A stretch of 64,000 nt of DNA, taken from the NCBI RefSeq assembly GCF_019279795.1, contig NC_056745.1:1491225003-1491289002 (forward strand), read 5' to 3'. This document shows positions 47,915-60,900 of the stretch, piece by piece (positions within the stretch are counted from its first letter, which is position 1; each line of letters begins with the position of its first letter). The position numbers and the translations under genes are program-made. The notes below the pieces were generated by a model. That model was not told the DNA's origin. It saw only the letters and a list, made by a program, of their open reading frames with translations, and searched no databases. The DNA comes from Protopterus annectens. Its lineage: Eukaryota; Chordata; Ceratodontiformes; Protopteridae.

Positions 47915-48610
47915 AGGTTCAAATGACAAATTCACCACCGTAACAGGTACAAATGGAGAACATCGACATCTGTGCAGTGACAGAGACCTGGTTCAAGGCT
48001 TCAGAGAGCAACCTTGCATTGCCAGGCTATAATTCATACCACACCTTTCGGACACCTAACCTGTACCGAAACACTAAAGGTGGAGGTGTGTCCATATTCA
48101 TTAAGGATATCCACACCTCCAGGCTAGTTGCTCAGCATAATGCATCCGAGATTATCCAAGTGCAACTAACTCTGGGCAAGACCGCAATCCAAACTGTAGC
48201 TTGCTACAGATCCCCCACCATGCCCCAGGATTCCCACTCCTCATTTCTTGATACACTGGAAAATATTAGGGTACAACGTAACACCCTAATAATGGACAAT
48301 TTCAACTACCCCACCATTAACTAGGAAACCTACTCATGTACCAACTCTTTTGCTCAACATTTTCTGGAATTCATAAATTCCAATGCCTTGGATCAACTTA
48401 TCCAAACCCCCACCAGGGGCAGCAATATCCTAGACCTGGTCATTACCCACATGGGCAACCACTGTTCCCCACCAGTGGTCAGTTCCTCGTTGGTCAGATC
48501 CGACCACAAGCTAGTCACCCCAGACATCCACATCCTGCCCCCCCCCCCATTAGGGAAACCACCGTAAAAACTTTCTCCAAAGCCAACTTCAGCTTCTTAA
48601 GACAGAAGTA
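47915..48610 (+). pseudogene. CR1 endonuclease (APE type), N-terminus deleted
   Basis: DICAVTETWFK (47965), GGGVSIFIKD, VACYRSP and LIMDNFNYP (48290) mark the apurinic-type endonuclease. Compared with the copy at 29880 about 110 bp are missing, including the NVSSLHKN start that carries the first metal-binding Asn. The usual GDFN is MDNFN. A TAG at 48322 and a following frame change break the end. Confidence 0.85.
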
Positions 48611-48634
48611 GCAAACTTCACAACACCCATACAG

Positions 48635-50640
48635 ATGGACAATAGAGGTACGACTGCTGAATCCTACACAAATGCACTTTATAACCACTTACACGAGTGC
48701 ACGGATCGTGCAATCCCTAACAGAACCAAGATGCTATCCTCCAAAAAAAGGGAGCCAATCTGGTTGTCCCCTACCATAAACAAACTCTACAACAGAAGAA
48801 AGAAACTGTTGCAAAAAAGAGTAAAATCCCATGATTGGAGGAACTCCCTGGTCAGCCTCAGTAAGAAGCTGAGATCCTTCATAGCTAGTTACGAAAACAA
48901 AATCGCCACTGATTCTAAAGACAACCACAAAGCATCCTATAGCTATGTCAAGAATCTCAATGGAAACACTCAGATCTGCTCCGAGTTACAGCACAATGGC
49001 ACTAAATATACAGAATCAACCGATACTGCCAACATCCTGACTGACAGATTCAGTGCTAACTTTTCCCCCCTCTCACCCCCTAAAGGGCCCATCTCAATAC
49101 CGGAAGAATGCAAAGTTCCTGTAATCACAGCTGCCCAGGTACAAACCAAATTCTCCAAAGCCAAGAACACAGCATCCATGGGACCAGACAACATCCCAGG
49201 CTGCGTTCTACATGAACTACAGAACAAACTGGCATCCCACCTAAGTACCATCTTCAATCATAGTCTTACCTCAGGCTTTGTGCCCACTGAATGGCACCCA
49301 ACGACAGTCATCCCACTCCACAAAGGGGGAGCCACCACAGACCCCGGGAACTACCGCCCCATTAGCCTGACGACCCTGGTCTGCAAGGCTATGGAATGTA
49401 TCATCATGGAACTTATAAACAATGACATTGGTAATCTCCAAACTCTGGACCCCACCCAGTTTGGGTTTGTAAAAGGCAGATCATATCTCCAAAACTTAAT
49501 AGACTTCTTTGAAGCAGTCACCAAAGCCGTAGATGAGGGTAAGGTGGTTCGCACAGCCTATCTAGATCTCGCCAAGGCTTTCGACAACATCCCCCCACTC
49601 TGGAATTATACATAAACTCACTAAATTAGGTATATATCCCTATGTCACAAGATGGGTTGTCAACTGGCTCACTGACAGAACCCACACTGTGAAAGTAGTA
49701 GACTCCAAATTCGACCAGTGACAAGTGGAGTACCACAGGGTTCAGTGCTGGGTCCTCTCCTGTTTGGTATCTACTTCTCTGAAGTACAGGCTAACACAGA
49801 AGGTCTTTGGCTAACGAATTTCGCAGATGACTTCAAACTAGGAGCCATAATCGAAACTCCTAACGATGTGGACATCCTACAAAAGGGCCTCACTGAGACA
49901 GATGTCTGGTGTCAAAGCCATGGCCTCAAGCTCAATGCCAAAAAGTACATTGTCATCACTTTTGGTAAAAACTCTGTACCCATGAACTACCACATAGGCG
50001 GTAGTCTACTTAACACAGAAAGTGTGATAAGAGACCTTGGGACACAGGTGGACAGTAGTCTCTCCTTTGATAATCACATTGCCACAGTAGTCAGGAAATC
50101 CTTTTATGTGGCACATCTCATCACAAACGTTTTTTCATCCAGGAAAAAGAGGTCATTGTTCCCCTTTACTCATCACTCATTAAACCCATTATAGAGTACA
50201 ATGCCCCTTTTGGTATGTACCTCAGAAGACATCTACAACAACTGAAAAGGCCACAGAAATAACTCTCAAAGAGGATAACCAGCCTCAAACAGATGCCCTA
50301 TGCACACAGTCTCAAAAATCTCCAGCTTTACTCCATCGCATATCACCTACTCAGAGGCGATATCTGCCTTACATGCAAAGCTATGTCAAACCCAGAGCTG
50401 TTGGACATACTCCACTTAAAGAAATCACAATCCCTCCGAGCTACACGCTCTAGGGACCTAAACCTTGTCACCACAATAAACAGAACATGCTGGAGGGATA
50501 GATTCCTATCTCAGAGACTTCCCATACTCTGGAACAAACTATCTATCTATATCAAACAAAGCTCCTCATTAGCACTCTTCAAGAAAAATCTTGATGATTG
50601 GATGGGAGATAGGAAATTCACCCCGGGGGCTCACTTCTGT
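48635..50640 (+). pseudogene. CR1 reverse transcriptase and C-terminal region
   Basis: Open from 48635 to 49615: GPDNIPGCVLHEL, FVPTEWHPTTVIPLHKGG, NYRPISLTTLVCKAME, PTQFGFVKGRS, TAYLDLAKAFDNIP. Frameshifts near 49597 and 49715 follow. Open again from 49718: SGVPQGSVLGPLLFGIYFSE, NFADDFKLGA (catalytic Asp pair at about 49827) and KLNAKKYIVITFG. The C-terminal part (50293-50700) has NPELLDILHLKKSQSLRAT and LPILWNKLSIYIKQS. All catalytic motifs survive, but two frame breaks make it inactive. Confidence 0.92.
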
Positions 50641-50764
50641 GGCTCTTCTCGACAGGGGCAGAGGAAAATAATTTTCTTGGGTGGCGAAAGCCAGGGTACC
50701 TTTTTGGCTAGGCTTATATAGGCCCTAGGGCCAATAGCCTAGTACCTACCTATGAACCAGTGAA

Positions 50765-50830
50765 GAGAAGGGCATCTACTGCTATGATAAGATTTTACAC
50801 AACTGTACTACGTCCTTCTATATCACTGTT
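50765..50830. repeat. Internal complementary region of the second DIRS
   Basis: GGCATCTACTGCTATGATAA then GATTTTACACAACTGTA complements the outer 3' end at 46499-46540. CTACGTCCTTCTATATCACT complements the outer 5' end at 52488-52510. It has the same architecture as the region at 37060-37158. Confidence 0.85.
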
Positions 50831-50889
50831 GCAGTATTCTATAGAGAAGGGAGAGTCAAAAAGCTCAAGAAACAATATGGGAGGTGGAA

Positions 50890-51135
50890 GGCTGAGAAGA
50901 GCCCTCAACAAACCCATATAAAATGTTTTTAGCAAAACTTGCTCTAGAAACCATATCCAACTTATAATGTTTAGTAAATGTACATAGTGAAGGAAAAGTA
51001 GCAGCTTCAAGGATGGAGTTGGTGTCCAACCCTTGAAGGAAGCACCAGAAGAGGCGACACCCCTACTGGAATGGGATCTAACAGACGTACATAGAGATTT
51101 GTCATGAAAAGTATGGAAAAGAAAATGGCTTAGGC
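50890..51135 (-). pseudogene. DIRS tyrosine recombinase C-terminus (remnant)
   Basis: The minus strand reads SVRSHSSRGVASSGASFKGL, then SILEAATFPSLCTFTKHYKL. This aligns with THSIRATSTSTAFLRGV and DILEAATWSSVHTFTKHYHL of the first DIRS. The H-x-x-R box is kept as HSSR. The upstream part with the first catalytic Arg is deleted. Confidence 0.8.
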
Positions 51136-51689
51136 TCCGTAAGGAGCCTGAGTCAGTTTGTCCAACACAGAAGGAACTGACGGTGGTTTAGGAGTATACA
51201 CCTCAAGCAACTTATAATATCTTCTCTGAATATCAAACACTTGAGAGAAATCCCACTTAAAGTATTCCATCATCTGTCCCCAAAGGGCAATTCCTCAAAA
51301 GGAAACTCAGGGCTAACAGACTCCTCCTCATCAGAACCATAACCCAAAGGCAAAGGCGTCAATGAAGAATTTCTCAAAGACCTCTGAACAGACACTGAAT
51401 TCTCATCCGAGGAATTTAGTTCCCCAAGTCATTTAGAAGTGGTAGAGGTCCAAGGAGGAGCAGGCACTGAAACCCCTTAAGGAAGTTTCAGGGTCATCAA
51501 GGCAGAAAACAAGCTCTGAGTAAACTGTTGCTATTCCCTTTGAAGATCCTTAGAATGGACCAAAACATGCTTCATTTTTTGTTTTTTCTTGGAAGAGACA
51601 TCAGCCCTAACAAATAATGGAGGTTCTAACCCATGTAGATTCGATATGAAAACTCAGAACCTCCTCCTTGACCAATATCTGTGGAATCC

Positions 51690-52180
51690 CTCTAGAAACC
51701 TCCCAGATAATCAACCATGGTTCCTCCCTTGACATCTGGAGCAGATGCCTGAAAAGCCTCACAGGACATGCGAAAAGACGGATCCTTGCCGGCCTCCAAC
51801 AGGGTCGTGACTGACAAATCTGATGTAGATGATGAACGACCTACAGAGCTACTACCTGCTTCTAGAGGAAAGTATGGTGGTGGCTGGACAGCTAAGGAAT
51901 CCAGCTGAGACGTCTTGGCCCTCTTACCTAGCGGAAGTATCTCGGGGTTAAAGGATTCTGACATGATATACCCTGGTCTAACTGTTTAAGCCATTAGTTT
52001 TCAAGACAAATGGCCAGGGAAGACAAACAGCTTCTGAGTGTCTTAAGCACAAACACCTAACAGATACTACAAGAGGTATGGTCGTGGGAAGTGCCCAAAC
52101 AAAAAAGACACTGTTCATGACAATCCATATGGGTAATCTGTCTCCCACACTAACATTTTCCCTTCTTGGATGGCATGAAC
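51690..52180 (-). pseudogene. DIRS ORF1 N-terminal remnant
   Basis: An open stretch 51964-51692 starts MSESFNPEILPLGKRAKTSQ and is Ser/Pro-rich, as in DIRS ORF1. Upstream (52180-52080) are Cys-rich codons with a likely zinc-binding motif in another frame. The assignment rests mostly on position between the 5' inverted repeat and the recombinase remnant. Confidence 0.5.
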
Positions 52181-52627
52181 TCTAGGTAGTAAAATAAAAT
52201 ATAAGACCACAAAAAGAAAAAAAAAAAAAAACCTCAACTGGGTACTTATCTGGCAGGTAGGTATTCAGCACAGCAACAAGGCATTCAGACCAACAAGACC
52301 AGCAATAATGGTGTTTGAATTAGCAGCAAAGTAGTTCAGGATAGCTACTTCTGTATGCCCCTTTTATGCCCTACGTTATGTGTGGGGAGCATAAATGTGA
52401 TGTACGGTGCATGCAAGATGGTTAGACTTTTGCATACTGGCAGAGCACTGGGCTGCCCTGGGTATGAGACCCTTTCTGTTTAGAATACTGCAGCAGTGAT
52501 ATAAAAGGACCTCTTTTAAGATGAACATGACTTTTGTGCTCCACTGAATCATTTAAAAGCAAGTTAGGTTTCACTGATTTATGAATTATGAAACTTAATA
52601 CAAAAAGCCATAAAAACTAAAAAAAAA

Positions 52628-52796
<169 letters not shown>

Positions 52797-53086
52797 ACTG
52801 ATAGTTCATTACTAATTAGCATAGTTTTGATGAACTGCAACAATAAAAAAATTACACTAAAGATGCTTACTAGGAATGCCTTGATGAAGTATAGCCAAGT
52901 CTTTTAAGTCTGCTGTCTCATTCATATCTACACCTTGTCTCTTTCAAATCTTCCCACATCCCTAGCTATTTTTGCATGTTCACTCCCAACTGCCTGTGCT
53001 CCATTTTTCCACTCTCACACTGCTCCCTTCATCTTTACGGTCTCCAGCACTCTGCCTAAGGTGAACCATACTGTAGCAGGGTTCAC

Positions 53087-53150
53087 AGGTTCATAGATGT
53101 GTACTAGGCCAATGACCACTAGGGCCTTTCTAAGCCTAGCCATTCATCCC
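53087..53150 (-). mobile_element. Short CR1 3' terminus
   Basis: GGTTCATAGATGTGTACTAG, GCCAATGACCACTAGGGCC and AAGCCTAGCCA match the reversed CR1 3' end. Similarity is lost within about 70 bp. Confidence 0.6.
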
Positions 53151-53429
53151 AAATCTCTGACAAATTATAGTACTCTTGATGAGTCTAAGCAGCCGTGACT
53201 CTGTTCTGCACAGCTACTGGAACATTCCGGGCTGGTCTGACAACTGGGCTGATTTCAGGTCTAACTTCATGTAGTACACAACTAGGAGTTTGCCTGGTTT
53301 GTCTTCAAAAAGATCAGCATAGGTAGAGAAGAGAGTCTGGGTGAAATCAGAACAGTGGTCTTTCAAATTTACATCGTGGACTTCCTTATTAAATTAAAGT
53401 AGTCCATAAATTCATTAAATCCAATATTA

Positions 53430-54990
53430 ATATATTATAATGTGTGAATGGGAACGCCGATGTGTGTTTAATCACCCCTTATTTGAACATTGTATTTTGT
53501 ATGTCAGATACCTTGACGATTTGTTTGTCATTTGGAAAGGGGATATGACTGGATTTAATGAATTTATGGATTTTATTAATTCATCCACTAGGTTTCTTGA
53601 ATTCACTCATGTTGTGGATTTTGAAACTATTAATTACTTAGATGTCCAATTAAAGAAAGATTGGGCAAATAGTAGATATGTATCCACTATATATAGGAAA
53701 CCAACTTATTCTAATTACTTTCTCCATTTTTTCAGCTGTCACCCTAGGACCCATAAAAAAGCTGTGGTAAAGGGGCAATTCATGAGAACTGCCCGTATGA
53801 CATCTACTTTTGAAGATTTTTTGAATGAATGCTCATTGTTGGAAGAAATGTTTATTAGGAGGGATTATCCTGTGGACTTTGTGAGTGACATTAAATTGGA
53901 AGTTATTAATAAATGTTCTTCTGGTTTTTACAGTCCTATTTTGAGGGTTAAAAATATGAATGATAGCAATACCATGACTTCAGTACATACCGTAGTGAAT
54001 TCTGAAATTTTTGGAGAAAGGAATTTTAGATTATCCTATATTACTACGTATACTGTGGACTCATATGCAATACAATATATCTTATTTAAGAATTGGTCTA
54101 TCTTGATAGAAGATAGTAGTTTTAGACCAAATATTAGTCAAAAACCCCTGATTGTTTATAGGAAGGGGAATAATTTAAAAAGTTTGTTGGAAAGACCGTT
54201 GAGACATGAAGCTGATGAACAAATGGTTCGGCAGATGTCTAGGTGCAGGTTCTGTAGCTATTGTACACACATTAACACTGGAGAACTTTTTTATTTAAAT
54301 GGATATTTTTACACATTCGTGGTAAATATAACTGTAATAGTACTGGTGTTGTGTATGGGGCTTTGTGCCAGAATTGCCCGGCTTTCTATATAGGAAAGAC
54401 CGAGCAGAAACTCAGAACCCGCATTTATGAACATTGTTATGACATTAAAAAGAAAAAAACTGACAAATGCGTTGTTTAGGCACATTCATGAATTCCCAGA
54501 ACATTATTTTAAATTTATAGTCATTGAACAAATTAAACCCAATGTGAGGGGAGGTCCATGGCAACTGAAATTGGAGAAAAAAAGAGTTATTCTGGATCAT
54601 CCGTTTAAAAGCTGTTGGATGGCCTGGATTAAATGAGCTTGCCTCTATTGGTTGTGTCTTAAAATTAAAGGCTTTATTGAGATAATTTTGTTGGTAAGGG
54701 CTTTTAGATCTTTATTCATATCTTTTTACAAAAATGTATATATTTACATGTGTTGTTTTACATGTTTTTTTGTATGTATATGCTTTAAACAGGGTTGTAA
54801 TGTATGGGTTTTATAATGACTTCTCTTTAAATGTTAATTGAGGAACTGATGGCAGACCTGGGGCTTTTTTTAAAAATGGGTTGTGGCTGTTACTTTTTTG
54901 TCCGATGAAGTTTTGGTATTATCCAAGACAAAAGCGCTTACAATAAATTGGATTCTATCTGCTTCCCTGCCTTGGTGTATCCTTTTTGTT
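53430..54990 (+). pseudogene. Penelope-like element: RT and GIY-YIG, 5'-truncated
   Basis: Open from 53440 to 54393: VCEWERRCVFNHPLFEHC, RYLDDLFVIW (RT catalytic Asp pair, about 53512), NYLDVQLKK, YRKPTYSNYFLHFFSCHPR, KGQFMRTARM. A Cys motif CRFCSYC follows. A frameshift near 54322 leads to GVVYGALCQNCPAFYIGKTE, RTRIYEHCYDI, then another shift to NALFRHIHEFPEHYFKF. This makes the conserved GIY-YIG domain with YIG intact. The element starts abruptly near 53435, without the RT N-terminus. The terminal repeat at 54900-54960 has CCGATGAAG, a hairpin, AAAAGCGCT and AATAAA. Confidence 0.9.
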
Positions 54991-55089
54991 TTAAAGTGTT
55001 TGTTCTTCAGTTTTGTGAGTTATTTGAAAATCAGCTTGTTGGATTTTAACTCCCACCACCTCTCACCTCCACAGCATTAAGTGACAGTG

Positions 55090-56020
55090 GAAAGAGGACT
55101 TCCAAGATGGTTGCATGCTGATCAACAGCTTAACTTCAGCTCTCTCAGGGTGAGAAAGAAAATGAAGGAGCTAGTAATTCTGTCAGTTTTAGTAAACTTC
55201 AGTTATTGGCTAGTAAGTATACTGCCTGGATGCCAGCAAACAAAATACAGAGCCTGAAAGAAAATCAGTTTGAAAAGATACAGAGAAAATACTGACTGGG
55301 AAGAATCTTGCAGCTGTTCAGCAAAAACAGTTCAGGCTCCAGCTTTTGTACAAGAGAAGGCGTCCAGTAATTTAACAGACAAAATAAATTAAATATGCTC
55401 AGAGCTCATTAAAATAAATGAATCTTTGAAGGAATACATCAACTCAAATGACAAAAGGCTGGAAACAATGGAAGAAGCTTTAAAGAGCAATTCAGATGAA
55501 CTGATAAATCTGCATGAATCAGAGACTGAATGAAGAAATGGCTGGCTGAATATGAGGCTGGTCAATTAAACATAAGATGCAGAGATAACCTGAGATTTTC
55601 TGCTGTACCAGAAAAAAACTGTAAGAAACAGACTGTATTGACTTTATAAAATTACAAATAAGCAACTGATATTCCACAACAGGATTTGTTAACTGAAAAG
55701 GCACATCCTGGCCATGGGATAGCAGCCAAGGCCTGTACCAGTAAAGATGCAATCATACCAGCAGAGAGTTGATTCTGACAAAACTAGCAAAAGGGCAAAG
55801 TATTAAAAACTGGAGACAGTTGTGAGTTTGTGAAAGATTATTATTCACTGTACATCAGGCAGAAGATAAGCAGATTTATCCCAGAAATCAGGGAATGATG
55901 ACAGATGTGACATTCAAGCTGTTGTATCCAACTGTCTTCAGAATATTCTTTCCTGATGGATCAAAGTCCTTTTGATCGAGAACAGGTTAAAAAAACTTTT
56001 TAATAAAAAACTTTGTTCAA
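55090..56020 (+). pseudogene. L1-type ORF1
   Basis: Across many stops the plus strand gives a coiled-coil-like stretch (NKIQSLKENQFEKIQRKY), then an RRM-like motif with NLRFSAVPEKN (about 55588), then KDYYSLYIRQKISRFIPEI (about 55835). A C-terminal block FKLLYPTVFRIFFPDGSKSF (frame-corrected by eye, about 55912) closes it. These are the RNA-binding L1 ORF1 domains in order. There is no intact frame. Confidence 0.72.
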
Positions 56021-57004
56021 CAAAAGTGAGCAATCAAACAGAAGAAGACTCTGCTTCAGACTCTTCTGATAACAAAGCTCATGGAGATACTTTTCCAGTG
56101 AAAACATTTTCCAACATTCCAAGGGAAAATGCTTGAGAGACATAAAAAAGCACAGGAACTGATTAGAAGAATCGTGACTACCTTGGACTTAAACCGGAGT
56201 CCGGGGCTGGGAGATGGATACTGACAGAAATAAGACCAGCAACACTGAAACTACTGAATAAATCTGAGTCTACAAAGCATTAATCATATTAGTGAACCAT
56301 GGCTTTAAAAGAAAAAAGTGAAAAAGTGTCCGAGAAAGACTGTCTTTGTTGACTCTGTTAAACTTATGGGGAGACTGAAAGGCATATACTCTACTTCATG
56401 TTATTAATGTTTGGAAGGACACTAAAATAAAAAAGGGGAAAGTAACTGCAAGTAAAGCCTTTTTTTCTTAATATTTGAATAAAATCTTTTACATGACATA
56501 AAATGCAAGTTATATAGTAAAGCATTTTCAGTAATTGTTGCATGTGATAAAGATACCAAAATAAACAAATACTTTTCTTTTTTAGTTTAAAGAAATGCAG
56601 GCAGTACAATGTAAAAAGAGATGAAAGGCTAGACTGAAGCATCTTTATGTTAATATCCTGTAATCATGGACTGTTATGGTGGGGGATAGTATGCAAAAAT
56701 GCACTGATTATAATACATGTAGAGCTGAGATGTTTTCTCTTACTTTTGCATAGGTCTGGATTAATGCCCTTGGCTTAATGTATAACAACTTTTTGTATAC
56801 GCGTGTGGGCTTTACAAATAACAGAATACTGTGAAGGGAATGAAAACTTTTTCCTTTAGCAAATAAATGTTCAGTGTGAGTTGAAAACTCTACAGCTGAG
56901 GGCAGCTGTAATTCTGTTCTTATGTTTCCATGGAGATAAGATGACTACAAGTGCAAGCAATACATCTCCAGAGTTCTGGACACTGTTTGCTGAGGGAATC
57001 ATAA

Positions 57005-57285
57005 CATTTTTATTTTATTTTTTATTTATTTATTTAACATTTGTTGACTGGGAAAGTCTGAGTAGGACAAAGCCTATTTTCAGTGGAGGCTTGGGGAGAA
57101 ATGCTCCAGACGCATGTCTTTGGAATGTGGGAAGAAACCAGAGTATCCAGAGGAATCCCACACAAATTCAGGGAGGACATGCATACTCCACACAGAAGGA
57201 ACCCCAGCCAAGAATCGAACTGGAGAAACTCCTGCTGTGAAATGACCATATTAACTGCTGCACCACTGTGCCACCCAAATTAAAA
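57005..57285 (-). mobile_element. V-SINE-like SINE, full length, L2-type 3' tail
   Basis: On the minus strand: GGTGGCACAGTGGTGCAGCA (tRNA-like head), AGTTCGATTCTTG (box B), body TTCTGTGTGGAGTATGCATG and CTTCCCACATTCCAAAGACA, then 3' tail GGAGCATTTCTCCCCAAGCC and (AAAT)n. The tail equals that of the L2-like LINEs at 4030, 17640 and 61339. It lies between ORF1 and ORF2 of the L1-like element. Confidence 0.88.
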
Positions 57286-57918
57286 GGTACAAGGGCAAGC
57301 AACTTAGTAGAAAATACTGTTCAAAATTATTGGAAGTGAATAAGAGATAGCAGTTTTCCTGGTACCTAAATACTTCAATATATTTACAAGAACATAGTAT
57401 AATTAAGTTTTACATAAAGATTGCCAGTGCTCTTTTTCTTAAGGCTAAAAGTTAATGTTTTCTGAAAGCACATAAGCTGTTCTTCACATATGAAAGGGGA
57501 ATAAAAATAAAACAAGAACAGACAGCAATTACTGTAAGAAGGAACACAATCTATAATATGCACTTTAACAAGGAAAACCTTAATTTTAGGTTAGGTAATG
57601 CCTGTGGATGCAGCTGTCAATTTGGGACCATTTGTTCCTATCAGAAGGGTAAAGCTTCATTATTTGAAGATGTACATAGTTCCTGTGTCTTTGTTTTAAG
57701 TTAATAAGTTATGGGGATGTTCTGGGGGTGTTTTTGAGGGTTTTCAGTAAAACAAAATGTCTTTTTAGTGTGACATAGGTTCAAATAGAGATGACAAGAA
57801 GCAAAGTATAAAAGGTCAACATGCCAAACATTAGTGGATGCATAAAACACAAAAGTTGGAAATAGACATTTAAAAAAGCTGTCAAATATAATAGGTGGAA
57901 ATAACTTTTCATCATAAT

Positions 57919-60900
57919 GGCTACACTATCCATATTATTTTGGAACATGAAATGCCTCACAGTTACAGACAGAAATGTAAGTGTACTGAATTATATTAAG
58001 AAATACAGAGTGCAAATAGCAATGCTATAAGAGACACATTTAGAAGAAACTGAACATATGAATTTGATAAATGAAAGATTTTAGGATGAATATTGAGCAG
58101 AATATCATGGACAAATGGAACAGAGAGTAATTATACTATTGCTAGAGGAGCTCTTAAGGAGACAGAACAGGAAAAAAAAGATAACAATAGTAGATTTGTG
58201 GTAGCAAGAGGCTACTGGCAAGGAGGAGGATTACACTAGCATGTATTTGTATTCCACTTAAAACTGCTATTATGGAGCTTAAGAAAACTTTGGGAGAACT
58301 AATCAGCTTTCAGAAAGGAATATTACTTACAGGTGTTGACTGGAACATACTTGCAACAGTGAGGATGTATCTGGGGGACCAAGAAGAGAAAACATAACAA
58401 AAAAGAGTAGATTTCTGAAAAAAATTATGAAAATATTTGGTGTGAAAGAAGTGAATCCAGTAGAAGGAACTCAGAGAGAATTTACATATTATTCCTCAAG
58501 GTACAATAATTGGGCTACACTAGGCAAAAATTACATTTCATAGAAACATGTGCATTTAATTGAAAGCTATGACACACATCCAAGAACTATTTCAGATCAT
58601 GTGCCAATAATAACTAAGATAAAAATGCAGGGTAATTAAGTAAAAATGAGACACTGGTGCTTCCCCACCTACCTGTTAAAGCCAGGAATTTAAGGAATGG
58701 GTAGTGGAAATTATTCATGAGTTATTAGGGAAGACAGAAATTTCCACAGAAGTTTTACCTAGTGAGTGGGATAAAATGAAAACAGAGCTTAAAAACAGGG
58801 TAAAAATAAAAGAAAAACAGATATGGTTAAGAACTATACAGAATTATTTTGGGGATGACAAATGTTAATGTATTGTAGAATAAGGGGAATCTCACAGAGC
58901 AAGAAGAGGTGCAACTGCAGAGTGTTAAATAGAAAATAAAGGAGTATATAGATGATATATATGAGTTAAGAAAGCAGTTGACCAGCTGTTTTTTTTTTAT
59001 AAAAACAGAGGACAAAAACTTTTAGCACAATGACTCAAGCAAAAAAGAGTAGAAAGGGTTGTTCCCAAATTTAGAGAATTTATAACAAGAAAAATAACCA
59101 CAGATCCTCTAGAGGTACTAAAGATATTTTGAAAATTTTATGAAAATTTGTATAAAGCAAAAAAAATATGGAATCAAGAAAGACCACAATCTGAAATATT
59201 TAGGGAAGACTTAAGTATGCCAAGGTTAGAGGTAGATGAGGTTCAACAATTAACAGTTACGACAGGATGAAAAGACAAAAATGGTGAGGTGTAACCAATC
59301 TGCCGGAAAGTCTCTGGGAACACAGATTCCTCTAAAATTCTGGAAGCTAGGATTGAAGAAACTGATAAAGACCTGGATGATTTTAAAAGGAGGGGAAGCA
59401 CTAACATCCTGGAAAAAAGCTGTGGTGGCTGTAATACCTAAAGACAGCAAAAATTCATCAGACCCAGCTTCATATAAGTCAATTTCAATGTTAATCCATG
59501 ACTATAAAGTGTTTATGTCTATAATAGCTAAAAGAATGGAAAAAGTGATGGTAAATTGGAGGGAAGGGAAACATCTGACAAAATTAACAGAGCAATGACA
59601 ATCCAAACGGAAGCAGAATGTAAGAAAATACTGCTACTGTTGGTGGGTCTTGATGCAAGAGAAAGGATACGACAGAGTAAGCAGAAATTTTATTTGTAAG
59701 TCAATGGAAGCATTTGCATTCCTGATACAATAATAAGATTAATTAGGAGGCTATATGAGGGATCAGAGGCAAAAATTAAACTGGGAGGGTTACTTTCCAA
59801 GATTTGCCCAACAAGAGTAATCAGGCAGGGATGTCCTCTTTCCCCTTTGTTATTTGCTTTTAGACCTTTGGCAAAGAAAATAAGGGACTCTGAAATTCAA
59901 GGATATAATTGGTATGGTAATCAGGAACAGTTGTCTTTATTTGCAGACTATATTATTTTGTACCTGATTCAAAAAAAAAAGGACATCTCAGTGTTGTGGA
60001 ACGTTTTGAGACAGTTTCAAGTCTTTTTGAGATATAAAATTAATGAAGATAAAACAAAGGTTATAGTTGTAAACTATGTACCCACATATGAATTGGTTCA
60101 GCAATACCCATATTTGTGGTGACACAATAAAATGAAGTATTTAGGAATACAGATTAAAAAGGATTCTGTTATAGAAGCTAAGGATATGTGGGAAGAGGCT
60201 AAACAAAAGATAATACTAAACTGAGACACTGGAAGCTCTTGTTTATGGATATGGATAGTAAGATAAAAGCAGTCAACATGTTTTTATTCCCTTTGGTTTT
60301 ATACACAGGTCAGGCATATTTTTATCAACCAGAGAAGTTGTGGATAGCAATTAATAAAGAGTTGAAGGACTTCATCTAGGAGAGGAGGACAGCAAGTAGG
60401 ATACATTGACTCTTCCAACAGAGCAAAGTAGTTTAGGATTACTTGATTTGAAGGGATATGTTAGAGCTATGCAGTTACGGCTCATATACATAACAGAAGC
60501 AGAAAGCTATGCTTCAAACTGGAACGATAAGATGATGAAGCAGGAAAATTCAAGAAATAATGAGAAACAGTGGGATTTTGGATGCAGATCTTCAAGGAGA
60601 ATAAGAACTTCCATACAAAATATTGCATTCATAAAGTAGCAGAAAGTATTCTAAGAACTAAGCCAACCTGAGAATGGAGAAAAGAGAGTTTACAGACAGG
60701 AGTGACTGCAATCATGGGTACAGAGAATAGGCAAGAGGTGGGCTGGATTTTACTGGAGAAAACTGGCAAAGAAACCAAAGTATTTGGAGCACATAACTAC
60801 ACAGGGAAAGGTAACAGGATAGGAAGAGGCCAAGAAGACATTTGGACTGCAGGCTAGAGACTGCCTTCCCTATCAGGGAATGACATCAGAGTATAGGCAA

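Larger units (their letters stand above)
46875..50758 (+). mobile_element. CR1 LINE, longest copy, about 3.9 kb
   Basis: Left junction: DIRS sequence ending ACTGCAAC at 46874. Right junction: the element's 3' terminus CTACCTATGAACC at 50758, followed by AGTGAAGAGAAGG, the DIRS internal complementary region. It contains ORF1, endonuclease, RT and a C-terminal region, all on the plus strand, and serves as the reference for the other copies. It has internal defects (see its parts). Confidence 0.9.
46499..52515 (-). mobile_element. Second DIRS element, internally deleted, carrying a CR1
   Basis: The 3' side starts TTCAGTTGTGTAAAATCC (46499). The inverted repeat CACTGTTGCAGTATTCTAAA at 46545 is complemented at 52478-52500. 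Deeper blocks also pair: GCTCCCCACACATAACTTAA at 46651 against its complement near 52385. The internal complementary region is at 50765-50830. Between it and the 5' end only a recombinase C-terminus and an ORF1 piece remain, so RT and RNase H are gone. A CR1 of about 3.9 kb is inserted at 46875-50758. Confidence 0.85.
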
